The notes beneath the pieces are model-generated. The model was not told the DNA's origin. It worked only from the letters and a program-made list of their open reading frames with translations, and made no database searches. Made by a program: the position numbers and the translations under genes. A stretch of 64,000 nt of DNA, from positions 56,283-120,282 of the forward strand of contig NZ_JBEXCV010000007.1 in NCBI RefSeq assembly GCF_040605455.1, in the 5' to 3' direction. The DNA comes from Embleya sp040605455. GTDB taxonomy: Bacteria; Actinomycetota; Actinomycetes; Streptomycetales; Streptomycetaceae. Shown here one piece after another: positions 25,793 through 34,843 of the stretch. Within the stretch, counting starts at the first letter, position 1. Each line of letters opens with the position of its first letter.

Positions 25793-26233
25793 ATGGACAT
25801 GAGGTGGACTGTCCACCTGCCACGGGATACGGCGAGCGTGCCGATGGCGCGCAGGCTTTTGGTCGGCGCGATGGAGACTGCGGGGGTGGATCGCGAGATC
25901 GCGATGGAGATCGGCCTCGCACTGTCCGAGGCGTGCGCGAATGTGGTGGAGCACGCCCGAGGTGGCCCATATTCGGAATATCAGATTCGTGCGGGTATTA
26001 CCGGTGACTGTTGTCGGGTCGAGATCATCGACGGCGGCCCGGGTTTTCCGCCCGATCGGCTGCGCGGGTCGGCGGTGACGGTCGGCCCGGGCGCGGAGAA
26101 CGGCCGCGGGCTGATGCTGATCCGGGCGATGACCGACCACGTGCAGCTCAGCAACCATCCCCGGCGCGGGGCGGTGCTGCGCTTCGAGAAGACGCTGCGC
26201 TGGCGCAAGGACGCGTTGGTCCCGGTGTCGTGA
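25793..26233 (+). CDS. ATP-binding anti-sigma-factor-like protein
   Basis: This 146-aa GHKL ATPase has an N-box in IGLALSEACANVVEHARGG, then CCRVEIIDGGPGFPPDRL and the G-box in GRGLMLIRAMTDHVQL. It belongs to the RsbW/SpoIIAB-like class and may bind a sigma factor or anti-anti-sigma protein. ATG at 25793 follows GAAAGG at good spacing. It is divergent from the copper operon and precedes larB by 81 bp, so neither neighbour explains it. Confidence 0.85.
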   Translation: MDMRWTVHLPRDTASVPMARRLLVGAMETAGVDREIAMEIGLALSEACANVVEHARGGPYSEYQIRAGITGDCCRVEIIDGGPGFPPDRLRGSAVTVGPGAENGRGLMLIRAMTDHVQLSNHPRRGAVLRFEKTLRWRKDALVPVS

Positions 26234-26314
26234 TCGGTGGGCGAGCGGGCCGGCGCCGGTCCCGAACGGCCGTGCCGGACTGAGCCGTTCCGGTGGAAGG
26301 TTACGATCGGGGGA

Positions 26315-27100
26315 GTGGACCGGGCCGAGTTACGGGAATTGCTCGACCGCGTGGCTGCCGGCGAGGCGGGCGTGGACGAGGTTCTCGACGATCTCGTGCG
26401 CGGGCCCGCAGCGGGTTTCGCGGACCTGGGATTCGCCCGGATGGACACCCATCGGGAACTGCGCACCGGTGATCCCGAGGTGGTCTTCGCGGCCGGCAAG
26501 ACCCCGGAACAGACCGTCGCGCTCTTTCGCCGACTGCGCGAGACGAGTCGGCGGCCCGCGTTCGCCACCCGGGCCTCGGCGGCCGTGGTCGACGCGGTGC
26601 GCGCGGCGTTTCCCGGCGAGGCGTACACCGACGACGCCGGCACCTGCGTTGCGGTGGGCACGCCGCCGGCGACCCGCGGCCTGGTCCGGGTGGTCTCCGC
26701 GGGCACCTCGGACGCGGCAGTGGCGGGCGAGGCCGCGTTCACCGCGCGCCTGTACGGCGCCGAGGTGGAGCGGATCGAGGACGTGGGCGTGGCCGGCATC
26801 CATCGGCTGCTCGCGGTGCACGCCGAACTCGACGCGGCGGACTGTCTGATAGTGGTCGCCGGCATGGAGGGCGCGCTGCCCAGCGTGGTGGCGGGCCTGG
26901 TTTCGGTGCCGGTGCTCGCGGTGCCCACCAGCGTGGGCTACGGCGCGTCCTTCGGCGGCCTCGCGGCGCTGCTGGCGATGCTCAACTCGTGTGCGCCCGG
27001 GGTCGCGGTGTGCAACATCGACAACGGCTTCGGGGCAGGCGTGTTCGCGGCCCGGGTGGCGCGGTCCGCACAGGCGGACCGGCCCGACACGGCGCCGTAA
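26315..27100 (+). CDS. larB: Nickel-pincer cofactor biosynthesis protein LarB
   Basis: LarB carboxylates and hydrolyses nicotinic acid adenine dinucleotide to start synthesis of the nickel-pincer nucleotide cofactor of lactate racemase-type enzymes. The 261-aa protein has the PurE-like core of the family: VRVVSAGTSDAAVAGEAAFT, then VVAGMEGALPSVVAGLVS and VPTSVGYGASFGGLAALL with a late CAPGVAVCNIDNGFGAG. The GTG at 26315 gives the standard LarB N-terminus (DRAELRELLDRVAAGE). larC follows; no larA or larE is in the window. Confidence 0.92.
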   Translation: MDRAELRELLDRVAAGEAGVDEVLDDLVRGPAAGFADLGFARMDTHRELRTGDPEVVFAAGKTPEQTVALFRRLRETSRRPAFATRASAAVVDAVRAAFPGEAYTDDAGTCVAVGTPPATRGLVRVVSAGTSDAAVAGEAAFTARLYGAEVERIEDVGVAGIHRLLAVHAELDAADCLIVVAGMEGALPSVVAGLVSVPVLAVPTSVGYGASFGGLAALLAMLNSCAPGVAVCNIDNGFGAGVFAARVARSAQADRPDTAP

Positions 27101-27224
27101 CCAAGCGCGCACCGAAGCACGAGAACAGCCAAACGCAAGAAAGCGGTCGGTTTCGGTCGCTTCGTCGTTTTCCCGGCAGGGTCCCCCGTCGGCTGCCACA
27201 GTGGCCGCGACGGGAGGTATCCGC

Positions 27225-28418
27225 TTGGCCATCGCATGGTTCCAGTGCCAGGCCGGTGCGAGCGGCGACATGCTGCTCGGGGCCCTGATCGACGCCGGCG
27301 CCCCGCTGGAGGCCGTCCAGCAAGCCGTCGACGCGGTGGGCGTCGAACCGATTCTGATCACCGCCGAACGCACCGATCGACACGGGATCGCCGCGACCCG
27401 GGCCGGGGTCAAGACCGTGCACAGCCACGTGCATCGCACCTGGAACGACGTCCGCGACCTGCTCGATCGGGCCGATCTGGCCGAACCCGTGCATGCCCGG
27501 GCACACGACGTGTTCGGTCGTCTCGCGCACGCCGAGGCCCGCGCGCACGGATGTCTGCCCGAGGAGGTGCACTTCCACGAGGTCGGCGCGCTGGACGCGA
27601 TCGCGGACGTGGTCGGCACCTGCACGGCGCTGCACGCACTGGGCGTCGAGGACGCGGTCGGCTCGCCGGTCGCGCTGGGCAGCGGCAGCGTCCGGGCCGC
27701 GCACGGCGTCCTGCCGGTGCCGGTGCCGGCCGTGCTCGAACTGATGCGGGTGGCCGCAGCCCCGGTGTACGCGGGCCCGGCCCCGTACGAGATGTGCACG
27801 CCCACCGGCGCGGCCCTGCTCACCTCGGTGTGCCGGACCTGGGGGCCGATGCCGGCCCTGCGGATCACCGCGGCCGGGACCGGCGCGGGCAGCCGTCGGG
27901 TCGAGGAGGTGCCCAACATCCTGCGGGTCGTACTCGGCGAGCGGCACGAAGCACAACGGGTGCAACCGACCGGCGAGGACGTCTTGATCGAGACCAACGT
28001 GGACGATCTCGACCCGCGCCTGTGGCCGGCGGTGTTGAGCAAGCTGCTCGCGATCGGCGCGGGCGACGCGTGGTTGGTGCCGATTCTGATGAAGAAGGGC
28101 CGCCCCGCCCACACGCTGTGCGTGCTGGTCCCGGCGGACCGGGTGGACGCCGCGTTGCACACGGTGTTCGTGGAGACCTCGACGATAGGGGCACGGATCG
28201 TGCCGGTGGCCAAGCGCGCGCTGGCCCGCGAGTTCGGCACGGTACGGGTGGAGGGGCTGCCGGTGCGGGTCAAGACCGCGATGTTCGACGGCAGGGTGGT
28301 CAACGCCCAGCCGGAATACGAGGACGTGGCCGCCGTGGCGGCGTCGCTGGGCCGACCGGTGAAGGTGGTGATGGGAGCGGCGACCGCGGCGGCGTACGCG
28401 GCCGGACTGTTGCCCTGA
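27225..28418 (+). CDS. larC: Nickel insertion protein LarC
   Basis: LarC is the CTP-dependent cyclometallase that inserts nickel into the pincer nucleotide. The 397-aa protein begins LAIAWFQCQAGASGDMLLGAL, contains the His-rich HSHVHRTWNDV and EVHFHEVGALDAIADVVG motifs, and continues through IETNVDDLDPRLWPAVLSKL. It is one unbroken frame, unlike the lactobacillar larC1/larC2 pair that needs a frameshift. The start is TTG at 27225 with GGGAGG seven bases upstream; no ATG or GTG in this frame gives the family N-terminus. Confidence 0.92.
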   Translation: MAIAWFQCQAGASGDMLLGALIDAGAPLEAVQQAVDAVGVEPILITAERTDRHGIAATRAGVKTVHSHVHRTWNDVRDLLDRADLAEPVHARAHDVFGRLAHAEARAHGCLPEEVHFHEVGALDAIADVVGTCTALHALGVEDAVGSPVALGSGSVRAAHGVLPVPVPAVLELMRVAAAPVYAGPAPYEMCTPTGAALLTSVCRTWGPMPALRITAAGTGAGSRRVEEVPNILRVVLGERHEAQRVQPTGEDVLIETNVDDLDPRLWPAVLSKLLAIGAGDAWLVPILMKKGRPAHTLCVLVPADRVDAALHTVFVETSTIGARIVPVAKRALAREFGTVRVEGLPVRVKTAMFDGRVVNAQPEYEDVAAVAASLGRPVKVVMGAATAAAYAAGLLP

Positions 28419-28499
28419 ATGTGGCAGCGGGGCGCGCCGCATAGCCTGGGGCGATCATCCGTCCCCGTGTAGGCCGCGTACGTCGAGGAGCAGGCACCC

Positions 28500-30671
28500 G
28501 TGATCGCTCGTCCCCTCCGGTTGCTGCTCGCGCTGCTCACGGCGGTGGTCGCGTTGTCGGCGCTGCCCGGCTCGGCCGGCGCCGCGCCCGCCCGCGCGGC
28601 CGCCGCCGACCATGTCGTGCTGCTCGGGATCCCGGGCCTGACCTGGGCCGACATCGATGCCGGACGCACTCCGGGCCTGGCCGCCCTGGCCGGGCACGCG
28701 ACCTCGGCCGCGATGTCGGTGCGCACCGTGCATCCGCGCGCGTGTCCCGTCGACGGGTGGCTCACCACGGGTGCGGGCGCCCGCTCCACGGATGTCCGCA
28801 CCAGTGCCAAGAGCGCCGAGCCGTGCGCCGAGCCGCTGCCGCCGACCCTGGCCCCGGACGGCGCGGCGACGGTGGCGAACATGCGCGCGATCGTCAAGCG
28901 CAACGAGAAGTTCGGCTACAACCCCGGGTACGGGCAACTGGCCGCCTCGGTTGTCGAGCACGGCGGAGCGGTCACCTCGGTCGGCCCCGGCGCGGCCTAC
29001 GCGAGCGCCGACCCGACCGGTCGGGTGCGTGGCGCCTACCTGCCGGACCCGACCGCCGTGGACACCGCGTCGATCGAGCGCTCCGCGCTGACCCTGGTCG
29101 ACCTCGGCGGCCTGACCGGACCCGGCGTCGACCGCGCCGAGCGGCTGCGGGTGGTGGACGCGCAGGTGGCCCGGATCGCTGCCGCGCTGCCGCCGCGCAC
29201 CCAACTCGTGGTGGCCGGCCTCGCCGACGACACCGGCACCCCGCACCTGCGCGCGCTCCTGGTGAGCGGCACCGGCACCGCGTCGGGAACGACGTTCGCC
29301 TCCGGCTATCTGACCGCGACCTCGACCCGCAACGACGGCCTGGTCCAGCTCACCGACCTGGCCCCGAGCCTGCTCGCGCCACTGGGCATCGATGCGCCGA
29401 GCGCGCTGGTCGGCGCGGTGTACACCCGGGTGGCCGGCCCGTCCGGCAGCGCCGCGATCGACGAACTGCGCCTGTTCGACGCGGGTGCCCAGGCTTCGCG
29501 CACGGTGCGCGAGGTCTGGTACTTCTTCACCTGGCTCACCCTGCTGCCGATCGTCTGCGCGGCGATCGCGCTGTGGCTCGCGGTGCGATTCGGCCGCAGC
29601 GGTCGGATTCGGGCCCGGGGCACGGTGATCCGCGCCGCGACCGTGATCGGGGTGTTCTTCGGCGCGGTTCCCGGCGGGTCGTTCCTGGTCGGTCTGCTGC
29701 CGTGGGAGCAGGCCGGCGACCCGGCCTGGACGCTGCTCGGACTCACCGTCGCGTTCGCCGCCGTGCTCGCGGCCCTCGCCCTGCTCGGCCCCTGGCGCAG
29801 GCACCCGTACGGCCCGGCTGGCGTGGTCGCCGCGGCCACGGCGGTGATCCTGGCCGGCGACGTGATGGTCGGCTCACCGCTCCAGCTGAATACCCTGTTC
29901 GGGCTGTCCCCGCTGGTCGCGGGCCGGTTCTACGGCTTCGGCAACGTCGCCTGGACGATCTTCGCGATGGCCGTGCTGCTCGCGGTCGGGTGGCCAGTGG
30001 GCCGGTTGCTCGCCGCCGACCGCCGGCGTGCGGCGATCGTGGTGCTCTCGGCGGTGGGCGCGGTCGCGGTGGTGGCCGACGGATGGCCCGCCTTCGGCAG
30101 CGACTTCGGTGGCGTGCTCGCGCTGATCCCGGGCCTGGCGGTGCTCGGCCTGCTCCTGACCGGCACCCGGATCTCGTGGGCCAAGGTCGGCCTGGTCGGT
30201 CTGGGCGCGGTGGTGGTGATCGGCACCATCGCCGTGCTGGACTGGCGTCGCCCGGCGGCGAGCCGTTCGCACCTGGGCCGGTTCGTGCAGGAAGTCGTCG
30301 ACGGCGACGCGGGGGACACGCTGCACCGCAAGATCATGGGCAACCTGCACTCGTTCACTACGCCGTTCACGCTGATCATCCCGGTCGTGTTCGTGCTGCT
30401 CATCCTCGCCGTGCGCGACCCGGCGAAGTGGCGTGCGCCGGCCCTGGCCCGGTCTTTCGAGGCGGTGCCGTGGCTGCGCTCGACGCTGATCGCGTGCTGG
30501 CTGACCGCGGTGGTCGGCTACGCGGTGAACGACTCCGGCATCCAGATCCCGGCGGTCGCGCTCACGATCGCGGCACCCCTGGCGATCGCGGTGATCGCGG
30601 CCGAGACGGGTTCTCGAACCCGGCCGGCGTTTGAGAACCCGCCTCGGGAAGCCCGCCCGCGCGTCGACTGA
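28500..30671 (+). CDS. Exported alkaline-phosphatase-fold/polytopic membrane protein
   Basis: The 723-aa protein starts with a signal peptide (LLLALLTAVVALSALPGSAGA). The next ~310 residues resemble the phosphodiesterase/alkaline-phosphatase fold (DHVVLLGIPGLTWADIDAGR, then LVVAGLADDTGTPHLRALL), but without an obvious full metal site. From about residue 340 there are ten or so TM segments, with conserved FYGFGNVAWTIFAMA and a GSDFGGVLALIPG loop. Such proteins are common in actinobacteria with no proven function; a role in envelope polymers is possible. GTG at 28500 has GAGGAG ten bases upstream. Its last 110 bases overlap the convergent glycosyltransferase gene. Confidence 0.78.
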   Translation: MIARPLRLLLALLTAVVALSALPGSAGAAPARAAAADHVVLLGIPGLTWADIDAGRTPGLAALAGHATSAAMSVRTVHPRACPVDGWLTTGAGARSTDVRTSAKSAEPCAEPLPPTLAPDGAATVANMRAIVKRNEKFGYNPGYGQLAASVVEHGGAVTSVGPGAAYASADPTGRVRGAYLPDPTAVDTASIERSALTLVDLGGLTGPGVDRAERLRVVDAQVARIAAALPPRTQLVVAGLADDTGTPHLRALLVSGTGTASGTTFASGYLTATSTRNDGLVQLTDLAPSLLAPLGIDAPSALVGAVYTRVAGPSGSAAIDELRLFDAGAQASRTVREVWYFFTWLTLLPIVCAAIALWLAVRFGRSGRIRARGTVIRAATVIGVFFGAVPGGSFLVGLLPWEQAGDPAWTLLGLTVAFAAVLAALALLGPWRRHPYGPAGVVAAATAVILAGDVMVGSPLQLNTLFGLSPLVAGRFYGFGNVAWTIFAMAVLLAVGWPVGRLLAADRRRAAIVVLSAVGAVAVVADGWPAFGSDFGGVLALIPGLAVLGLLLTGTRISWAKVGLVGLGAVVVIGTIAVLDWRRPAASRSHLGRFVQEVVDGDAGDTLHRKIMGNLHSFTTPFTLIIPVVFVLLILAVRDPAKWRAPALARSFEAVPWLRSTLIACWLTAVVGYAVNDSGIQIPAVALTIAAPLAIAVIAAETGSRTRPAFENPPREARPRVD

Positions 30672-32136
30672 CCAGCACCGCCGCGACCAGGATCGCCGCG
30701 CCCGCCCACGGGCCGACGGTGCCGCGCAGGGTGCGTTGGAGGGTGTCCACCGCGTCCGGCAGTGGGATCACCCGGCCCGGGACGTACGCGCACACCAGGA
30801 GCGTGCTGCGGGCCAACAGCAGCCCGTCGAGCGCGGAGGGTGCGAGCAGCACGAGCGGTGCCCAGGCCGCGACGTCGTACCAGGGCAGGCTGTACGGCGT
30901 GGTCAGCAGCCAGGCCAGGGACAACAGCGCAGCCGCCGCAGCGCTGTCGCGCAGCACGTGCGCCATCGCCGCGGGCCGGGCCCGGGCGGCCGTTCGGGCC
31001 AGCAGCCACACCACCAGCGCGGCCAGCAGCCAGCCCAGCAGGCCGATCAGCGAGCGGGCGGTGTCGTGGCCGACGGCCGACTCCAGCGGTTTCAGCACGA
31101 GGCGCAGCGGCACCGCGAGCGAGACCAGTTTGGTGTTCTCGCGCATTTGATCGAACGCGCCGAAGCCCACCGGCAGATAGGTCGCGATGCCGACCACGAG
31201 CGCCGACCCGATCATCGCGGCGAGCGCACGCGGTCGCCCGCGCAGGCCCCAGGCCAGGGCCAGTACGTACAGCCCGAGCGAGATCTTCGCCGCGCAGGCC
31301 AGGCCGACCAGAACACCCGCGAGCACGGGGGAGCGGCGCACCGCGAGCAGCGCGCCCACCGCGAACACCAGCGCGAACGCGTCCAGGTGGCCGGCGCCCA
31401 CCGCCACGAACAGCAGCAGCGGATTGAGCGACCACAGGATCGCCACCCGGGCCCGGGCGATGCGATCCGGGCCGGCCGCGCGCTGGAGCAGCAGCCCGGT
31501 CAGCACGAAGGCGGCCGCCCCGAGCAGGGTCAGCACCAGCACGATCGTATGCACCGAGGTGCCGCCGATCCGGGCCGCGAGCCACTGCTCCGCGGTGGCC
31601 ACCGGCCCGTACACGGACGGCACGTCGGTCCACGGCGCCTCGACCGCGACGCCGACCGGATCCCCCTCCCGCACCAGCGTCGCGGCGGTGTCCCGGTACG
31701 GGTCGCCGCCGGTGGCCGCGAGTCGGCCGTACGCGGCGTAGACCAGGTGGTCGGCCGAGCCCATCGGCGGTACGCACACCACCGCGAGCGCGGCCACCGC
31801 GCCGCCGAGGGTGAGCCGACCGGGGTCCGGTGCCCAGCCACGGCCCAGTGCGCGCAGCGCCAGGGCGAGGCCGATGGCGCCCATCAGGGCCGCCGTGAGC
31901 AACAGGCCGGTCGCCAGCCCCGCGGCAGGACGGGCCTCGAAGTGGTACGGCGGCAACCACGACGGCCCACCTGGCAGCGGCGGCTGCGCGGCGGAGGGCC
32001 CGAGCAGGCCGGTCAGCACGACCAGGGCGATCGCAAGCACACACAGGCCGAGCGCGAGCGTCCCAAACGGGTGTTCCACGTGAAACATCGACGGGCGACG
32101 CGTCGCGGCGGGCCGTGCCGCCATCGGTTCAGCCAC
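30562..32136 (-). CDS. GT-C polyprenol-phosphomannose-dependent mannosyltransferase-like protein (MptB-like)
   Basis: A 524-aa polytopic protein with 11-13 TM segments and the GT-C pattern GSADHLVYAAYGRLAATGGDPY after the first helices, where the Asp is the likely catalytic residue of MptA/B-type enzymes. Related proteins add mannose from polyprenyl-phosphomannose to cell-wall glycans. It overlaps the upstream GT2 gene by eight bases, so they are one operon. The start is GTG at 32136 or ATG at 32124. A parS site lies inside its first codons, encoding MFHVEH. A hairpin near its end is shared with the convergent gene. Confidence 0.82.
   Translation of the reverse strand: MAEPMAARPAATRRPSMFHVEHPFGTLALGLCVLAIALVVLTGLLGPSAAQPPLPGGPSWLPPYHFEARPAAGLATGLLLTAALMGAIGLALALRALGRGWAPDPGRLTLGGAVAALAVVCVPPMGSADHLVYAAYGRLAATGGDPYRDTAATLVREGDPVGVAVEAPWTDVPSVYGPVATAEQWLAARIGGTSVHTIVLVLTLLGAAAFVLTGLLLQRAAGPDRIARARVAILWSLNPLLLFVAVGAGHLDAFALVFAVGALLAVRRSPVLAGVLVGLACAAKISLGLYVLALAWGLRGRPRALAAMIGSALVVGIATYLPVGFGAFDQMRENTKLVSLAVPLRLVLKPLESAVGHDTARSLIGLLGWLLAALVVWLLARTAARARPAAMAHVLRDSAAAAALLSLAWLLTTPYSLPWYDVAAWAPLVLLAPSALDGLLLARSTLLVCAYVPGRVIPLPDAVDTLQRTLRGTVGPWAGAAILVAAVLVSRRAGGLPEAGSQTPAGFENPSRPRSPRSPGVPRS
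30601..30647. terminator. Bidirectional hairpin within overlapping gene ends
   Basis: CCGAGaCGGGTTCTC pairs with GAGAACCCGcCTCGG across a 17-base loop, giving a long stem with one mismatch. It lies inside the last codons of two convergent genes that overlap by 110 bp, so it can end transcription in both directions but lies before both stop codons. Confidence 0.6.
32072..32087. promoter_or_regulatory. parS chromosome-partition site
   Basis: TGTTCCACGTGAAACA matches the ParB-binding consensus TGTTNCACGTGAAACA at every position. parS sites cluster near the replication origin and are bound by ParB during chromosome segregation. This one lies within the first codons of the mannosyltransferase-like gene. 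Confidence 0.88.
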
Positions 32137-32890
32137 GACCGCGGATCGCCCCGGGCAACGCCCCGGCCGCGCCTCGCTCGGCCAATGCCCGAGCCACGTG
32201 CGCGTACTGCCGGGCCCGATGGCGCTGCGCGGCGAAGTCCGTGCCGGTCACCCGGTGGTGCAGCTCGACCTCGACCTCCTCGACCGGGAAGCCCTTGCGG
32301 ACCAGGTCGATGGTCAGCCCGGTCTCGACGCCGAAGCCGGCCGCGAGCGGCAGCGCCGCCTCGAACGCCGCCCGGGTCAGAGCGCGCTGGCCGGAAAGCG
32401 GCTGCGTCGCGGTGAACCCGCAGGCGCGGGCGATCCCGTCCCGGGCGGCCCGGACCACGAACCCGTGTCCGCCCCCGGCGCGCAGCTGCGGCGGCAGCAC
32501 CGCGATGGTCATCGCGGCCGTCCCGGACCGCACCGAGTCGATCAGCGGAGCCGCAGCGGCGGCCGTGTGCTCCAGGTCGGCGTCCAGGAACAGCAGATGG
32601 CGCGGCCGGCCTCGGGCCTCGCGCTCGTCGATCGCGGCCACCACGGCGGCCCCGGTCTCCATCGCGCCCGCCTTGCCGCGGTTGCGCCCGTGTCGGGCGA
32701 CCACGGCTCCCGCCGCCCGGGCCGCGGCAGCGGTCTCGTCCCGCGAACCGTCGTCCACCACCACCACGAGGTCCACGCCTGCGATCGATCGCGCCGCCTC
32801 GACCGTGGCCGAAATTCGTTGTGCCTCGTCGTATGCCGGGATCACCACGGCCGTGTCGCCGGTCGGTGTGCCGGTCGTGTGCTCCGCCAT
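32129..32890 (-). CDS. Family 2 glycosyltransferase
   Basis: The 253-aa cytosolic protein has the GT2 (GT-A fold) sequence: TAVVIPAYDEAQRISATVE at the nucleotide-binding start, VVVVDDGSRDET, and LLFLDADLEHT with the DxD motif. It resembles polyprenyl-phosphate sugar synthases and likely makes a lipid-linked sugar. It overlaps the following GT-C gene, which uses polyprenyl-phospho-sugars in this family, so the two may act in sequence (inference). Confidence 0.88.
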   Translation of the reverse strand: MAEHTTGTPTGDTAVVIPAYDEAQRISATVEAARSIAGVDLVVVVDDGSRDETAAAARAAGAVVARHGRNRGKAGAMETGAAVVAAIDEREARGRPRHLLFLDADLEHTAAAAAPLIDSVRSGTAAMTIAVLPPQLRAGGGHGFVVRAARDGIARACGFTATQPLSGQRALTRAAFEAALPLAAGFGVETGLTIDLVRKGFPVEEVEVELHHRVTGTDFAAQRHRARQYAHVARALAERGAAGALPGAIRGRG

Positions 32891-33385
32891 GGCGTGATCC
32901 TACGAGCCGACCCGGATACCGGCCGATTCCACCCGTCCTGCCCAACGACGCGGCGCGGCGGCGTGAAGGTCACCGGCGTTGGGGGTACAACGGAAGGGAG
33001 CCACATCGCGGGTATGCTCCAGGATCCTGTGATCGCGGTCTCGTGAGATCTGCGGAACCTCCGAGGGCCGGCCGTTCGTCGTCCTCGGTGAGGAGTGCTG
33101 GAACAGGGCGCGGCGTCGCATCCGACGCGGTGTCTCCCCAGGCAGAGACCAACAGACCCAACCGCAGCGCAAACCGCAGCAATGGATGGCACAACGGTCC
33201 GCTCGGGAGCCCCCATCTCCCGCCCGAGGCCCGATCCGCGAGGGCAACACCCGTACCGGGCGCCGTAATTCGCCACCCCTGCGCCACCTCGCGCCATGTG
33301 CCGCCAAGCGGCCTCGTCATGGTCGGCTGCGGAGTACCTGAGTGTCACGCATAGTGCTTCCACGTTCACGGAAAGGAACGAGCGC
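32891..33385. other. Intergenic region upstream of the prim-pol-like gene
   Basis: About 500 bases between divergent genes. Open frames here lack starts, codon bias and homology. It should hold the promoters of the GT2 operon and of the next gene, but no clear -10/-35 pair was recognised. Confidence 0.45.
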
Positions 33386-34042
33386 ATGCTGCGCGAGATC
33401 CTCGGAAGACGACGGAGGGAACGCACCGCATTGATGTCGGCCGTGCTGACGTGTGCGAGATGGCGCTGGCCGGTGGTTCCCGGCGTCGGATACGACCGCT
33501 GGTCGGGCGTGTGTCGTTGTGGTGCGACCGATTGTCGCGTGCCGGGCGCCCATCCGGGTGAACCTCCCCTGCTCGCGGCCACATGTGACGAACGCATGGC
33601 GTGCTGGTGGTGGCAACAGACCCCCGACGCGTCGGTGATCCTGGCGACGGGTGGGCGGGTGGCGGCATTGAGTGTGCCGTCGGAAGCCGGTGCCCGCTCG
33701 CTCGACCAACTCGCCCGGCTCGGTGTGCGTACCGGTCCGGTCGTTGCCGCGCCGGGCCGCTACGCGTTCCTGGTTGAGCCATACGAGTTGGACGAACTGG
33801 GTGAGTTGCTGGACCGATACGGCCTCGATCGGTACGGCACGGTGCCCTCGACCCTGCGCTTCCACGGCGACGGCGGCTATCTCGCGCTGCCGCCGTCCCG
33901 GGTGCAGGGTGGCCTGTTGCGCTGGGCCCGACCACCGGCGCCCTCCGGGGATCCGACGGCCGGCGGACCGTGGTTGCCGGGTGTGGCCGACCTGGTCCGC
34001 ACGCTCGTGGACACCTGCCAACACGCCGGGCCCAGGGCCTGA
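33386..34042 (+). CDS. Prim-pol N-terminal-domain-like protein, probably catalytically inactive
   Basis: The 218-aa protein follows the outline of the bifunctional DNA primase/polymerase N-terminal domain found across Streptomyces: ALMSAVLTCARWRWPVVPG, then a CRCGATDCRVPGAHPG zinc-like loop, WWQQTPDASVILATGGR, and a late RFHGDGGYLALPPSR. In active enzymes the strand after the GTG/ATG turn carries the metal-binding DxD; here it reads VAALSVPSEAG with no aspartates. No helicase domain follows. AAGGAACG precedes the ATG. It may be a non-catalytic DNA- or nucleotide-binding protein. Confidence 0.72.
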   Translation: MLREILGRRRRERTALMSAVLTCARWRWPVVPGVGYDRWSGVCRCGATDCRVPGAHPGEPPLLAATCDERMACWWWQQTPDASVILATGGRVAALSVPSEAGARSLDQLARLGVRTGPVVAAPGRYAFLVEPYELDELGELLDRYGLDRYGTVPSTLRFHGDGGYLALPPSRVQGGLLRWARPPAPSGDPTAGGPWLPGVADLVRTLVDTCQHAGPRA

Positions 34043-34219
34043 GCGAGACGCGCCGTCACGCAATGGAGTGATCGTTGTGGCGTAACCGCAACATGTGTGA
34101 TCGCTGCACGTCGTGGCGGCGCGATAGGCTCGGCGCGCCGATCATTCCCGCCCCGTTCCGCGCTGCAATCCCGCCCGTCGGGCCGCGCGTGAAGGGGGCT
34201 TCGCGCGCTAGGAGAGACC

Positions 34220-34843
34220 ATGCAGCGCCCACGCACGGGTCACATCCGCACGGTGGCTCTGGGCGCGGTCGTGGGTCTGTGCCTGATCGTCCCGCTCGCC
34301 GCCGCCTCCGCGGACTCGGCGGGCCCGGACAAGGGTCGCCACACCGCCGACTCGGGGCCGACCACCCGCCCGAGCGCCGCCAAGGCGGCCGAGTTCGGCA
34401 ACGGGGTGGGCGACGGCGATCGGGCCGGCTCGGCCGGACTGCTCGAACTGATCGGCGGCAAGCCCGCCGCGAAGTCCTCGGCGGGGACCGCCACTTTGCC
34501 GGCCGCGGGCACGGAGAGCGTGTGCGGCAAGGCGATCGACGGCCCCAAGGCGGTCCGCGCGCAGACCTGTGTCGAGCGCGACGGCTCGGAGGTCTGGGGT
34601 CGGGTCTACTACCGAAACCCCACGCCCGAACCGCTGTTGCTGGTGATGAGCGTCCTACAGCCCGGCGGCAGCACGCTGCGGGTGACCTGCGCGGTCGAGC
34701 CCAAGGAGACCGAGGGCCGCTGCGACACCCCGCGCGTGCGCTCGCCCAAGGGCCTCGACGGCTGGTCCGCGGTGGCCGAGCTGGCCTCCAAGGACGGCCT
34801 GACCAAGCTGCTTCGTTCGGGGTCGGCGACCGCTCAGCGCTGA
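34220..34843 (+). CDS. Secreted protein of unknown function
   Basis: A 207-aa protein with a clean signal peptide (RTVALGAVVGLCLIVPLAAASA). The mature part has a disordered Ala/Gly/Asp-rich start, then a compact domain of ~110 residues with three or four cysteines (ESVCGKAID, AQTCVERDG, LRVTCAVEPKE, GRCDTPRV), likely disulphide-bonded, and a beta-rich pattern (VWGRVYYRNPTPEPLLLVMS). No family was recognised. AGGAGAG precedes the ATG. Confidence 0.72.
   Translation: MQRPRTGHIRTVALGAVVGLCLIVPLAAASADSAGPDKGRHTADSGPTTRPSAAKAAEFGNGVGDGDRAGSAGLLELIGGKPAAKSSAGTATLPAAGTESVCGKAIDGPKAVRAQTCVERDGSEVWGRVYYRNPTPEPLLLVMSVLQPGGSTLRVTCAVEPKETEGRCDTPRVRSPKGLDGWSAVAELASKDGLTKLLRSGSATAQR

Noticed and set aside
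32821..33354. A 177-codon plus-strand frame before the prim-pol-like gene
   Set aside because: Arg/Pro/Ser-rich composition, no bias, and it starts inside the GT2 gene on the other strand.
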